A stretch of DNA of 10,463 nucleotides from an uncultured Desulfovibrio sp. (GTDB taxonomy: Bacteria; Desulfobacterota; Desulfovibrionia; Desulfovibrionales; Desulfovibrionaceae), in contig CAMBWG010000046.1 of the NCBI GenBank assembly GCA_945871415.1, positions 1-10,463 of the forward strand, given 5' to 3'. Shown here piece after piece: positions 1-9,719 of the stretch. The notes beneath the pieces were generated by a model. The model was not told the origin of the DNA and ran no database searches. It worked only from the letters and a program-made list of their open reading frames with translations. Position numbers and translations under genes: made by a program. The first letter of the stretch is position 1; each line of letters begins with the position of its first letter.

Positions 1-16
1 GGAAGGGATGGGGCCT

Positions 17-65
17 GGGGGAAGGGGAACCCCTCTCGCGCTGGCAGAGGGGTTTCCCTTCCCCC
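17..65. repeat. long GC-rich inverted repeat downstream of hflX
   Basis: Two 20-base arms, 17-36 and 46-65, are inverted copies around a 9-base loop. The only mismatch is base 27 against base 55. In plus-strand RNA this is a G-U wobble, so all 20 positions pair; in minus-strand RNA it is an A-C mismatch. The repeat lies past the hflX stop. On the minus strand a run of seven T (67-73) comes before the hairpin, not after it, so this is not a standard intrinsic terminator for hflX. It may still stop or stabilise transcripts as a bare hairpin, or be one copy of a dispersed intergenic palindrome. The structure is seen directly; its role is inferred. Confidence 0.7.
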
Positions 66-95
66 CAAAAAAACGTGAAAGTTTTTCAGACGAGG

Positions 96-1772
<1,677 letters not shown>

Positions 1773-1773
1773 A

Positions 1774-2370
1774 CTAGTCTCCGGGGCGGATATAGGAGCA
1801 GATCAGCGCGTCATAGCGCGACGTGGCCTCAAAGGCCCGCGATGCCATGAGCTGACGGAACGGCAGACCCACGCGCATGTCGTGAGCAAGCATTTCCTCT
1901 CTGGCCGCGTCATACCACTGCGTGGAGGGCAGCACCAGAATGCTGTGGAAATTCTTGGCCGCAGCGCGGATCATGCAGGGGCCGCCGATGTCGATTTCCT
2001 CCACGGCCTGTTCCAGCGAGAGCTTGCGCTCCACCGCACCGGCAAAATCGTAGAGATTGACACAGACGAGATCGAACGGAAGAATACCTTTTTCGGCAAT
2101 GGTCTTCAGATGTTCGGGATTGTCCTTGTTGCAGAGGATGCCCGCGTGGATCTTGGGATGCAGCGTCTTGACGCGGCCGCCGAGAATCTCGGGGAAGCCC
2201 GTGACGGTACTGACGGCCGTTACCGGCAGCCCCGCCTGCTCAAGAGCCTTCTGCGTGCCGCCGGTGGAGACGAGCTCCACCTTGTGCTCCACGAGAAAGG
2301 AGGCAAAGTCCACAAGACCCGTCTTGTCAGTCACGCTCAGGATGGCGCGACGGATAGGCAAAAAGTCCAT
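1774..2370 (-). CDS. purH: IMP cyclohydrolase, stand-alone PurH N-terminal domain
   Basis: This 198-residue protein is the MGS-like inosine monophosphate cyclohydrolase domain, which closes FAICAR to IMP in the last step of purine synthesis. Visible motifs are SVTDKTG (12-18), STGGT (35-39), GFPEILGGRVKTLHPKIH (58-75) and DIGGPCMIRAAAKN (127-140). By alignment from memory with human ATIC, the catalytic Lys66, Tyr104, Asp125 and Lys137 correspond to Lys68, Tyr107, Asp127 and Lys139, all present. Usual PurH is about 510-530 residues because the AICAR transformylase domain is fused behind. Here the protein ends cleanly at the end of the first domain and the next gene is hflX, so the transformylase must be supplied elsewhere. 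It does not look like a broken gene: there is no transformylase remnant downstream. The ATG start is supported by AGGAG six bases upstream. Confidence 0.93.
   Translation of the reverse strand: MDFLPIRRAILSVTDKTGLVDFASFLVEHKVELVSTGGTQKALEQAGLPVTAVSTVTGFPEILGGRVKTLHPKIHAGILCNKDNPEHLKTIAEKGILPFDLVCVNLYDFAGAVERKLSLEQAVEEIDIGGPCMIRAAAKNFHSILVLPSTQWYDAAREEMLAHDMRVGLPFRQLMASRAFEATSRYDALICSYIRPGD
1779..1782 (-). promoter_or_regulatory. ribosome binding site for hflX inside the 3' end of purH
   Basis: GGAG on the minus strand lies within the last purH codons, six bases before the ATT at 1772-1770. The purH TAG (1776-1774) lies between the two. This is the best-placed Shine-Dalgarno in the region and supports initiation at the ATT, giving the expected N-terminus. 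There is no ATG, GTG or TTG in this frame between the upstream stop (1805-1803) and 1718. Confidence 0.5.
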
Positions 2371-2391
2371 GTTGAACTCCTGTAAAAAGTT

Positions 2392-2427
2392 GCGTTCCTA
2401 CGCGTGAAACAGCGTAGCAGAAAACGC
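2392..2427. repeat. nested inverted repeat, possible operator between purH and exoA
   Basis: The inner arms CTACGC (2398-2403) and GCGTAG (2412-2417) are perfect inverted copies around 8 bases. The outer arms GCGTT (2392-2396) and AACGC (2423-2427) flank them, with a 1-base and a 5-base offset. The inner palindrome covers the candidate purH -10 hexamer, a typical place for a repressor site. The repeat is seen directly; an operator role is inference and the binding protein is unknown. Confidence 0.4.
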
Positions 2428-2439
2428 CCCGCCCCGCAA
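2411..2439 (-). promoter_or_regulatory. candidate sigma70-type promoter for purH-hflX
   Basis: On the minus strand TTGCGG (2439-2434) and TACGCT (2416-2411) are separated by exactly 17 bases and would start transcription about 30 bases before the purH ATG. Each hexamer matches the consensus at three of six positions, so this is a weak prediction resting on spacing and location. Confidence 0.3.
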
Positions 2440-2448
2440 TGGAACGTC

Positions 2449-2477
2449 TTGCTCTCCCGTGCGGGCTCGGCTATGGT
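2449..2477 (+). promoter_or_regulatory. candidate sigma70-type promoter for exoA
   Basis: TTGCTC (2449-2454) and TATGGT (2472-2477) are 17 bases apart, and a start near 2484 would leave about 20 bases of leader before the exoA ATG. The -10 matches at four of six positions, the -35 at three. This could also drive mdtB and mdtC, since no clear gap for another promoter exists downstream. Weak prediction. Confidence 0.3.
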
Positions 2478-2504
2478 CAGGACGGAAAACACGCGAGGTT
2501 TTTT

Positions 2505-3311
2505 ATGCGTCAAACTTTTGTTTCCTGGAATGTCAATGGGTTACGTGCCATATCCGCCAAGGAGGAATGGCGCTGGTTTCAGGAATCCGGCGCGGATGTC
2601 TTTGCCTTGCAGGAAACCAAGGCCACCCCGGAACAGCTTGCTCCCGAGCTGGCGCGGCCGGAGGGCTGGCACAGCGAGTGGGCGTCCAGCGTCGTAAAAA
2701 AAGGCTATTCCGGCGTTGCGGTCTTCAGCCGGCAGGCGCCGCTTTTTGTGCGCCACGAACTGCCGGAAACCGAGTGGCAGGGCGAAGGCCGCCTGCTGCA
2801 TCTGGAATTCGAGCGTTTTCACTTCTTTAATGGGTATTTTCCCAACGGCGGAGCTGAAGAGCTGGACGAGAACGGCAGGCCCACGGGACGCTTCAGGCGC
2901 GTGCCCTATAAGATGGGGTATTTCGACGCCTTCGTGCGTTATGCGGAAGAATGCCGCAAAAGCAAGCCCATCGTTGTCTGCGGAGACTTCAATATCGCCC
3001 ACAGAGAAATTGATCTCGCCAGACCGAAGCAGAACGTTAAAAATACCGGCTTTCTGCCGGAAGAGCGGGCCTTTCTGGATCGCTTTGTCTCTCTTGGTTA
3101 TATCGACACTTTCCGTCTGTGTCATGGCGACGAGCCCGGCTGCTATTCGTGGTGGTCGTACAAGACGCGGGCGCGGGAAAAGAACATCGGCTGGCGCATC
3201 GACTATTTCTTTGTTTCCGAGGAACTGCGCTCCAATGTGGCGGATGCCTGGATCGCGGCCGACGTGCGCGGTTCGGATCACTGCCCCGTCTGCCTCTGTC
3301 TGGAGTTCTAG
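2505..3311 (+). CDS. exoA: exodeoxyribonuclease III / AP endonuclease (ExoA type)
   Basis: This 268-residue enzyme of the exonuclease-endonuclease-phosphatase fold should cut DNA at abasic sites and trim 3' ends in base excision repair. The metal and catalytic motifs run through the protein in order: FVSWNVNGLRA (5-15), LQETK (35-39, metal-binding Glu37), NGYFPNG (109-115, Tyr111), CGDFN (159-163, Asp161 and Asn163), GWRIDYF (229-235, Asp233) and SDHCPV (257-262, general base His259). KNTGFLPEERA (179-189) is close to the ExoA/APE1 branch rather than E. coli XthA. Length is normal for the family. The frame is open further upstream to an ATG at 2439, but the ATG at 2505 places the first motif at the usual distance and has GAGG six bases before it. 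The gene is divergent from purH and runs into mdtB after 12 bases. Confidence 0.95.
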   Translation: MRQTFVSWNVNGLRAISAKEEWRWFQESGADVFALQETKATPEQLAPELARPEGWHSEWASSVVKKGYSGVAVFSRQAPLFVRHELPETEWQGEGRLLHLEFERFHFFNGYFPNGGAEELDENGRPTGRFRRVPYKMGYFDAFVRYAEECRKSKPIVVCGDFNIAHREIDLARPKQNVKNTGFLPEERAFLDRFVSLGYIDTFRLCHGDEPGCYSWWSYKTRAREKNIGWRIDYFFVSEELRSNVADAWIAADVRGSDHCPVCLCLEF

Positions 3312-3323
3312 TCTTTCCCTTCC
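3312..3323 (+). promoter_or_regulatory. all-pyrimidine spacer before mdtB, no Shine-Dalgarno
   Basis: The 12 bases between the exoA TAG and the mdtB ATG are all C or T, and exoA and mdtB share a reading frame. The nearest GGAG (3302-3305) ends 18 bases before the ATG, too far for ordinary initiation there. This suggests mdtB is started by ribosomes that have just finished exoA, perhaps helped by S1 binding to the pyrimidines. The sequence is seen; the mechanism is inferred. Confidence 0.4.
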
Positions 3324-6300
3324 ATGAATATTTCGCGCATTTTCATTCTTCGTCCCATTGCCACATCGCTTCTGATGGCGGCGCTTCTTCTCTCCGGCCT
3401 GCTGGCCTATCGTTATCTGCCCATAGCCGCCCTGCCGCAGATAGACTATCCCACCATGCAGGTGCAGACCTTCTACCCCGGAGCGTCGCCCGATGTCATG
3501 GCGGCCGTGGTGACGGCCCCGCTGGAACGGCAGTTCGGCACCATGTCGGGTCTGGTGCAGATGTCGTCCCTGTCGTCGGCGGGGGCCTCGGTCATTACTC
3601 TGCAATTTGACTTGTCCGTGCCGCTGGACGTGGCGGAACAGGAAGTGCAGGCGGCCATCAATGCGGCGGACAGTCTGCTGCCGCGGGATTTGCCCAATCC
3701 GCCAGTATACAGCAAAGTCAATCCCGCGGACCCGCCCATTATGACGCTGGCGGTGGTCAGCGACGCCATGCCGCTGACCCGTCTCGAAGACCTGGTGGAT
3801 ACGCGTCTGGCTCAGAAGATCTCGCAGCTGCCCGGCGTGGGGCTGGTGACGCTTTCCGGCGGCCAGCGTCCCGCCGTGCGCATTCAGGTCAATCCCAGGG
3901 CGCTGGCGTCCGCGGGCCTGACGCTGGCCGACGTGCGCACCGCCGTGGACAGTGCCAACGTCAACGACTCCAAGGGCAGCTTTGACGGCAAGGAGCGCGC
4001 CAGCACCATTGACGCCAACGATCAGCTGGCTTCCGCCGAGGAATACGCCCGCGTCATCATCGGCTACAGGAACGGCGCACCGCTGCGGCTTCAGGATGTG
4101 GCCGAGGTGGTTGAAGGGGCGGAAAATGCCCGTCTTGCCGCCTATGTGGCCGGGAGAGGGCAGGAATTCCGTCCCGCCATCATTCTTTCCGTGCAGCGGC
4201 AGCCCGGAGCCAACGTCATTGAGGTGGCCGACAGCGTCAACGAGCTGGTGCCGCGCATCCGGCAGACGCTGCCCGGCAATGTGGAGATCATCACCGTCAC
4301 GGATCGCACGGTGACAATCTGCGCCACCGTGCACGACGTGCAGCTGGAGCTGGCGCTGGCCATCGTGCTGGTCATCGCGGTCATCTGGCTGTTTTTGCGC
4401 AACGTGCAGGCAACCATCATTCCCGCGCTGGCCGTGCCTCTGTCGCTCGTCGGTTCGCTGGGCGTCATGTATCTTGCGGGCTATTCGCTCAACAATCTGA
4501 CGCTGATGGCGCTGGTTATTGCTTCCGGCTTCGTGGTGGACGATGCCATTGTGGTGATCGAAAATATTTCCCGCTATCTGGAAGAGGGGATGAAGCCCCT
4601 GCAGGCCGCGCTTCAGGGGGCGGGGCAGATTGGCTTTACCATCATTTCTCTGACCCTGTCGCTGGTGGCCGTGCTGATTCCCCTGCTGTTCATGGGCGAC
4701 GTGTCCGGGCGGCTCTTTCGGGAATTCGCCGTGACGCTGGCCGTTACCATCCTGATATCAGCGGCTATTTCCCTGAGTCTGACGCCCATGCTCTGCGCCG
4801 TCATGCTCGGCAGGGAACATGGCAGACAACAGGAACACGGGGCCTTTTTCAACTGCCTGCTGCGCTGGTATGCGCGGGCGCTGGACTGGGTGCTTGCCCG
4901 GCAGGGCCTTGTGCTGGCGGTTGCCGTCGGGACGCTGCTGCTGACCGTGGCCCTGTACATCGTGACGCCCAAGGGTTTCTTTCCCACGCAGGACACGGGC
5001 GTGCTGCAGGGTATTGCCGAAGCGCCGCAGGATAGTTCCTTTGCCGCCATGACGCGCCGCCAGCGGGAGCTGGCCGAGATCATCATGGCGGACCCGGCTG
5101 TGGAAAGCGTCGCCTTTTTTGTAGGCGTGGACGGCATCAATCCCAGTCTGGGCACGTCGCGGCTGACGGTCAATCTCAAGGACTTGTCGGAGCGTGATGC
5201 GCGCGCGCAGGAAATCGCCCGGCGGATTATGCGGAAGGCCGACAGCGTGCCCGGGCAGCGGCTCTATATGCAGCCGGTGCAGGATCTGACCATCGAGGAT
5301 CGCGTTTCCCGCACGCAGTACCAGTTTACCGTGGAGGCTTTGAGCCGGGAACAGCTGGAAACCTGGGAGCCGCGTCTTTTGCAGGCCCTGCGCGCCCGGC
5401 CCGAGCTCTCGCATGTGGCGTCGGACATGCAGGCCCGGGGGCGGGCCGTGTGGATCAATATCGATCGGGACGCGGCCTCGCGCTACGGCCTGACCATGAG
5501 CGATATTGACAATGCGCTGTATGATGCGCTCGGTCAGCGACTGATTTCCACCATCTTTACCCAGACCAATCAGTACAAGGTCGTGCTGGAGAGCGCTCCT
5601 CTGTTCCGCAATGGGCCGGGAACACTGGAAAATATCTATGTGCGCGGTACCGGCGACACGCCTGTGCCGCTGACGGCCGTGGCGCGCGTCGAAGAACGGG
5701 CCGTGCATCTCTCCGTGGCGCGGCAGGGGCAGTTCCCCGTGGCCACGCTGTCCTTCAATGTGGCCGAGGATTCTTCTCTGGGCGCGGCCGTGAAGGCCGT
5801 GCAGGAAGCGGAGGCTGAGGCCGGTCTGCCGTCGTCCCTGCGGACGCAGTTTCAGGGCGCGGCGCATGCGTTCCTGTCGTCCACCGACAATCAGGTGTGG
5901 CTGATTCTGGCGGCCGTCATCACCATGTACATCGTGCTCGGCGTGCTCTACGAGAGCTACGTGCACCCCGTCACCATTCTTTCCACGCTGCCCTCGGCGT
6001 GCGTGGGCGCGTTGCTGGCACTGATTGCCTGCGACATGGAACTGGGCGTGGTGGGCATCATCGGTATCATTCTGCTCATCGGCATCGTCAAGAAAAATGC
6101 CATCATGATGATCGACTTTGCCCTGGAAGCGGAACGCGGAGAAGGCAAGGCGCCGGAAGAGGCCATCCGGCAGGCCTGTCTGCTGCGGCTGCGGCCCATT
6201 CTCATGACGACCATGGCGGCCCTGCTGGGGGCGCTGCCTCTGATGATCGGCTGGGGCATGGGCGCGGAGCTGCGCCGTCCTCTCGGCGTGACGATGGTCG

Positions 6301-6419
6301 GGGGCCTGATTTTCAGTCAGGCGCTGACGCTCTTTACCACCCCCGTGATCTATCTCTGGTTTGATCGTCTGGCGCAGCGCTTCAGGCGCTCCGGCGATGC
6401 CGGGGAGGAACGCGCATGA
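3324..6419 (+). CDS. mdtB: RND multidrug efflux permease subunit, MdtB type
   Basis: This 1031-residue protein is an inner-membrane RND (HAE1) transporter close throughout to E. coli MdtB (1040 residues as I recall it), which combines with MdtC to export bile salts, novobiocin and similar compounds using the proton gradient. One membrane helix near residues 8-30 leads into the first porter region with [20 protein letters not shown], typical of MdtB. Helices 2-6 carry the proton-relay pair Asp406-Asp407 in [23 protein letters not shown] (549-557) begins the second half, and the last helix group carries Lys924 in [14 protein letters not shown] and the LRPILMTT motif. All relay residues expected for proton coupling are present. 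One oddity is Cys333 in [10 protein letters not shown], where MdtB and the downstream MdtC have Arg (IRAS). The ATG at 3324 is the first start after the in-frame exoA stop but lacks a usual ribosome site. The last four bases overlap mdtC. No periplasmic adaptor gene precedes it, unlike the mdtABC order of enterobacteria. Confidence 0.94.
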   Translation: MNISRIFILRPIATSLLMAALLLSGLLAYRYLPIAALPQIDYPTMQVQTFYPGASPDVMAAVVTAPLERQFGTMSGLVQMSSLSSAGASVITLQFDLSVPLDVAEQEVQAAINAADSLLPRDLPNPPVYSKVNPADPPIMTLAVVSDAMPLTRLEDLVDTRLAQKISQLPGVGLVTLSGGQRPAVRIQVNPRALASAGLTLADVRTAVDSANVNDSKGSFDGKERASTIDANDQLASAEEYARVIIGYRNGAPLRLQDVAEVVEGAENARLAAYVAGRGQEFRPAIILSVQRQPGANVIEVADSVNELVPRIRQTLPGNVEIITVTDRTVTICATVHDVQLELALAIVLVIAVIWLFLRNVQATIIPALAVPLSLVGSLGVMYLAGYSLNNLTLMALVIASGFVVDDAIVVIENISRYLEEGMKPLQAALQGAGQIGFTIISLTLSLVAVLIPLLFMGDVSGRLFREFAVTLAVTILISAAISLSLTPMLCAVMLGREHGRQQEHGAFFNCLLRWYARALDWVLARQGLVLAVAVGTLLLTVALYIVTPKGFFPTQDTGVLQGIAEAPQDSSFAAMTRRQRELAEIIMADPAVESVAFFVGVDGINPSLGTSRLTVNLKDLSERDARAQEIARRIMRKADSVPGQRLYMQPVQDLTIEDRVSRTQYQFTVEALSREQLETWEPRLLQALRARPELSHVASDMQARGRAVWINIDRDAASRYGLTMSDIDNALYDALGQRLISTIFTQTNQYKVVLESAPLFRNGPGTLENIYVRGTGDTPVPLTAVARVEERAVHLSVARQGQFPVATLSFNVAEDSSLGAAVKAVQEAEAEAGLPSSLRTQFQGAAHAFLSSTDNQVWLILAAVITMYIVLGVLYESYVHPVTILSTLPSACVGALLALIACDMELGVVGIIGIILLIGIVKKNAIMMIDFALEAERGEGKAPEEAIRQACLLRLRPILMTTMAALLGALPLMIGWGMGAELRRPLGVTMVGGLIFSQALTLFTTPVIYLWFDRLAQRFRRSGDAGEERA

Positions 6420-9400
6420 GCGGACGCCACGGCGAAAAGCGTAAGCGCTTCGGGCCGGAATTTCTGCCGCTGAACATTTCCGCGCCCTTTATCCGCAGGC
6501 CGGTGGCAACCACCCTGTTGACGCTGGCGGTCCTGCTGGCGGGGATCGCCGCCTTTGCTTTGCTGCCCGTGGCTCCTCTGCCGCAGGTGGACATGCCCGT
6601 GGTGGTCGTGCGCGCTTCCATGCCGGGCGCAAGCCCGGAAACCATGGCCGCCACCGTGGCGACGCCGCTGGAACGGGCGCTGGGACGCATTGCGGGCATC
6701 ACGGAAATGACGTCGCGCAGCAGTCTCGGCTCCAGCAACGTGACGCTGCAATTTGACTTGAACCGCGACATCAACGGCGCGGCCCGCGATGTGCAGGGGG
6801 CCATCAACGCGGCGCGCTCCACCCTGCCCACCATGCCGTCCAATCCCAGCTATCGGAAAGTGAATCCGGCGGGCGCTCCCATCATGATTCTGTCCGTTAC
6901 CTCGGATACGCTGACGCGGACACAGCTTTATGACGCGGCTTCCACGGTGCTGGCCCAGAAGATTTCCCAGCTGGACGGCGTGGGCGAAGTGACGGTGGGC
7001 GGCGGCGCGCTGCCTGCCGTGCGCGTGGATGTCATCCCCGACGCGCTCAATCGCATGGGGCTTGATATGGAGACGGTGCGGACAGCCATTGCGGGCGCCA
7101 ATGCCTATCTGCCCAAGGGGCTGCTGGACGACGGCGAATATTCCTGGCTGGTCGATGCCAGCGATCAGTTGTCCACGGCGGAAGACTACAGGAAACTGAT
7201 CGTCGCCCATACGGACGAGGGGACCGTGCGCCTTGAGGACATCGCCGTTGTGCGCGACGGTCCGCAGGATGAGCGCAATATGGCCGTTGCCAACGGCAAA
7301 CCAGCCATCCTGCTCATCATCTTCCGTTCCCCCGGCGCCAACATCATAGAGACGGTGGATCGCGTCAAGGCCATGCTGCCGCAGCTGCGCTCGTGGCTGC
7401 CCGAAAGCGCCGATCTTTCCTTGCGCATGGATCGCTCGCAGACCATCCGGGCTTCCCTGCATGAAGTAGAAAAAAGCCTCATGATTTCCGTCATTCTGGT
7501 GGTGCTGGTGGTCTTTCTCTTTCTGCGCAACGGCCGGGCCACCACCATTCCCGCCGTGGCCGCGCCGGTATCTCTGATCGGCACCTTCGGGGTCATGTAC
7601 CTCTGTGACTACACGCTGGACAATCTTTCCCTCATGGCCCTGACCATTGCCACGGGCTTTGTGGTGGACGACGCCATTGTGGTGCTGGAAAATATCGTGC
7701 GGCGTATGGAGCTGGGGGAAACACCGCTGCGGGCCGCGCTGCGCGGCGCGCGCGAAGTGGGCTTTACCGTCATTTCCATTTCCATTTCGCTGGTGGCGGT
7801 CTTCGCGCCCATTCTGTTCATGGGCGGTATTGTCGGGCGTCTGTTCCGTGAGTTCGCCGTGGTGCTGACGACGGCCGTGCTTGTGTCCATGCTGGTTTCC
7901 CTGACCACGACGCCCATGATGTGCGCTCATATGCTGCGCCCCGAGGATGTGAAGCGCCAAACCGGGGGGCAGGGCGCGCTTGCCCGCCTGCGGGAACGGA
8001 TTGACCGGCTCTGGGGACGTCTGTTGCAGGGGATGCAGTCCGGCTACGAGCGCAGCCTTGCCGTGGTGCTGCGTCATCGGGCTCTGACGCTGTTTTCCCT
8101 CCTTCTGGTGCTGGCCGCCAATGTCTGGCTGTATATCCTTGTGCCCAAGGGCTTTTTTCCGCAGCAGGATACGGGCGTCATCATGGGCGGCATGCGCGCG
8201 GATCAAAGCGCTTCCTATCAGAATATTGTGGAAAAACTGCCCCGGCTGATGGAAATCATCCGTTCCGATCCCGCCGTGGAACAGGTGTCCGGGCATATTT
8301 CCGGCGCACGTGGCGGCGGGGGAATCTTCATTGCCCTGAAACCGCTGGAGGAACGGAAGATTTCGGCCGATGCCGTCATCGCACGTCTGCGCGGTCGTCT
8401 TTCGTCCGAGCCCGGTCTTCAGATCTTTCTCCAGGCGGCGCAGGACATCATGATGGGCGGCCGCAGCGCGCGGTCGCAGTATCAGTACACCCTGCAGGCG
8501 GACAACCTCGACGAGCTGCGCCGCTGGGGCCGCAAGCTGCAGGAAGAGCTGGCGGGCATTCCTTTTCTGAAAGACGTGGACAGCGATATTGAGGAGCGCG
8601 GTCTTCAGACGGTGCTGAGCGTGGATCGGGATGCGCTGGCGCGCTACGGTCTGACCATGCAGGATGTGGACAACGCGCTCAACAACGCCTTCGGGCAGCG
8701 GCAGGTTTCCACCATGTACCGCGACAAGAACCAGTACCGGGTCGTGCTGGAGTTCATTCCCTCGTGGCTGGAAGGGGAAGACGCCCTGCAAAAGGTCTAT
8801 CTGCGCGGACGGGACGGGCTGGTGCCGCTGCTGAGCGTGGCGACGGTCGGCCCCGGTTTTGCGCCGCTGTCGGTTTCGCATCAGGGGCAGTTCGCCGCCG
8901 TTACGCTGGCCTTCAATCTGGCGCCCGGCTCGTCGCTGTCGCAGGCGCAGGCCGCCATTGACGAGGCGCGCGTGCGTATCGGCATGCCGTCCTCCGTTGT
9001 CGGCAGCTTTCAGGGGACGGCCAAGATGTTCAGCGACACGCTCCAGAATCAGGTCATTCTCATTCTGGCGGCACTGGCTGCGCTCTATATTGTGCTGGGC
9101 ATTCTGTATGAAAGCCTTGTGCATCCGCTGACCATTCTGTCCACGCTGCCCAGCGCCGGGGGCGGCGCGCTGCTGGCGCTGCTGTTCTGCGGTATGGAAT
9201 TCAGCGTCATTGCCCTGATCGGGGTCCTGCTGCTGTGCGGTATCGTCAAGAAAAACGCCATCATGATGATTGACTTTGCCCTTGACGCCATGCGTATGCG
9301 CGGGCAGCGGCCCGAGGAAGCCATCGTGACAGCCTGTCGTTTGCGTTTCCGGCCCATTATGATGACTACGGCCGCCGCGCTTTTCGGGGCTGTGCCGCTG

Positions 9401-9616
9401 GCGCTGGGGCAGGGAGACGGCGCGGAAATCCGGCAGCCCCTGGGTGTGACCATTGTCGGCGGTCTTTGTCTCAGCCAGCTTTTGACCCTGTACACGACGC
9501 CGGTTGTCTTCCTCTATATGGACGGTGCGCGCCGCAGGGTGCGCCGCTGGCGCTGGCAGCTGCGTTACGGCCGGGCCCGCGCCCGCCGTCTGGAAGTGCT
9601 GACGCGCAGGGGATAG
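6416..9616 (+). CDS. mdtC: RND multidrug efflux permease subunit, MdtC type
   Basis: This 1066-residue RND permease matches E. coli MdtC in order and detail: [56 protein letters not shown] and [19 protein letters not shown] in the first porter half, [14 protein letters not shown] with Asp418-Asp419 for the proton relay, [16 protein letters not shown] at the start of the second half, and Lys946 in [14 protein letters not shown]. It should form a mixed trimer with MdtB and needs an MdtA-like adaptor and a TolC-like channel not found here. The ATG overlaps the mdtB stop as ATGA, and GGAGG (6404-6408) lies 7 bases before it, so the start is well supported and translation is probably coupled, fitting fixed subunit ratios. 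It is about 40 residues longer than E. coli MdtC: a basic N-terminal extension of some 16 residues precedes the first helix, and a cytoplasmic C-terminal tail has 13 arginines in about 30 residues. Confidence 0.94.
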   Translation: MSGRHGEKRKRFGPEFLPLNISAPFIRRPVATTLLTLAVLLAGIAAFALLPVAPLPQVDMPVVVVRASMPGASPETMAATVATPLERALGRIAGITEMTSRSSLGSSNVTLQFDLNRDINGAARDVQGAINAARSTLPTMPSNPSYRKVNPAGAPIMILSVTSDTLTRTQLYDAASTVLAQKISQLDGVGEVTVGGGALPAVRVDVIPDALNRMGLDMETVRTAIAGANAYLPKGLLDDGEYSWLVDASDQLSTAEDYRKLIVAHTDEGTVRLEDIAVVRDGPQDERNMAVANGKPAILLIIFRSPGANIIETVDRVKAMLPQLRSWLPESADLSLRMDRSQTIRASLHEVEKSLMISVILVVLVVFLFLRNGRATTIPAVAAPVSLIGTFGVMYLCDYTLDNLSLMALTIATGFVVDDAIVVLENIVRRMELGETPLRAALRGAREVGFTVISISISLVAVFAPILFMGGIVGRLFREFAVVLTTAVLVSMLVSLTTTPMMCAHMLRPEDVKRQTGGQGALARLRERIDRLWGRLLQGMQSGYERSLAVVLRHRALTLFSLLLVLAANVWLYILVPKGFFPQQDTGVIMGGMRADQSASYQNIVEKLPRLMEIIRSDPAVEQVSGHISGARGGGGIFIALKPLEERKISADAVIARLRGRLSSEPGLQIFLQAAQDIMMGGRSARSQYQYTLQADNLDELRRWGRKLQEELAGIPFLKDVDSDIEERGLQTVLSVDRDALARYGLTMQDVDNALNNAFGQRQVSTMYRDKNQYRVVLEFIPSWLEGEDALQKVYLRGRDGLVPLLSVATVGPGFAPLSVSHQGQFAAVTLAFNLAPGSSLSQAQAAIDEARVRIGMPSSVVGSFQGTAKMFSDTLQNQVILILAALAALYIVLGILYESLVHPLTILSTLPSAGGGALLALLFCGMEFSVIALIGVLLLCGIVKKNAIMMIDFALDAMRMRGQRPEEAIVTACRLRFRPIMMTTAAALFGAVPLALGQGDGAEIRQPLGVTIVGGLCLSQLLTLYTTPVVFLYMDGARRRVRRWRWQLRYGRARARRLEVLTRRG

Positions 9617-9650
9617 CCGGAGAAGGCGACAGTTTCTCCGGAAAGTCGCC
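9617..9650 (+). repeat. two interlocking inverted repeats directly after mdtC
   Basis: CCGGAGAA (9617-9624) pairs perfectly with TTCTCCGG (9634-9641). GGCGAC (9625-9630), which sits in that loop, pairs perfectly with GTCGCC (9645-9650) outside it. The order left1-left2-right1-right2 means an RNA could form either hairpin, or partly both as a pseudoknot; with no base between left1 and left2 and only three bases (AAA) before right2, a full pseudoknot would be strained. There is no T run directly behind, so neither hairpin alone is a classic terminator. It begins at the first base after the mdtC stop. Confidence 0.5.
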
Positions 9651-9651
9651 A

Positions 9652-9692
9652 GCTTCGGGAAAAACGGGCCGCCCCTGAGCCTATTCTTTTTA
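9652..9692 (+). terminator. possible weak terminator or attenuator before the methyltransferase
   Basis: GCTTCGGG (9652-9659) can pair with CCCTGAGC (9673-9680), with one mismatch and one wobble, and a T-rich stretch (9682-9692) follows. The stem is imperfect and the loop long, so read-through into the next gene is likely. Placed right after the interlocking repeats, it could be part of a switch between ending and continuing the transcript. This is inference. Confidence 0.25.
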
Positions 9693-9719
9693 TTGCACGC
9701 CTTTTACAGGAGATGCGTC

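Noticed and set aside
1774..1782. Programmed +1 frameshift joining PurH to HflX
   Set aside because: The hflX frame is +1 to purH at the stop, but the last sense codon GAC followed by T does not offer good re-pairing on ACT, and no slippery run is present; initiation at the ATT is simpler.
2439..2504. Upstream extension of exoA to the ATG at 2439
   Set aside because: It would add 22 unconserved residues before the first catalytic motif and overlap the promoter candidate, while the ATG at 2505 has a well-placed GAGG.
2541..4334. A 597-codon minus-strand open frame opposite exoA and mdtB
   Set aside because: It crosses two real genes on the opposite strand and shows only low-complexity His/Gly/Arg-rich sequence with no domain.
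6350..9124. A 924-codon minus-strand open frame opposite mdtC
   Set aside because: Striking in length, but it is the mirror of a GC-rich RND gene in the frame where stops are rare; composition is His/Gln/Gly/Arg-rich and no motif is visible. A similar frame opposite mdtB (4758-5966) shows the effect comes from the gene family and base composition.
9693..9719. TTG start for the methyltransferase
   Set aside because: Adds nine residues not expected in the family; the ATG at 9720 has AGGAG at the right distance.
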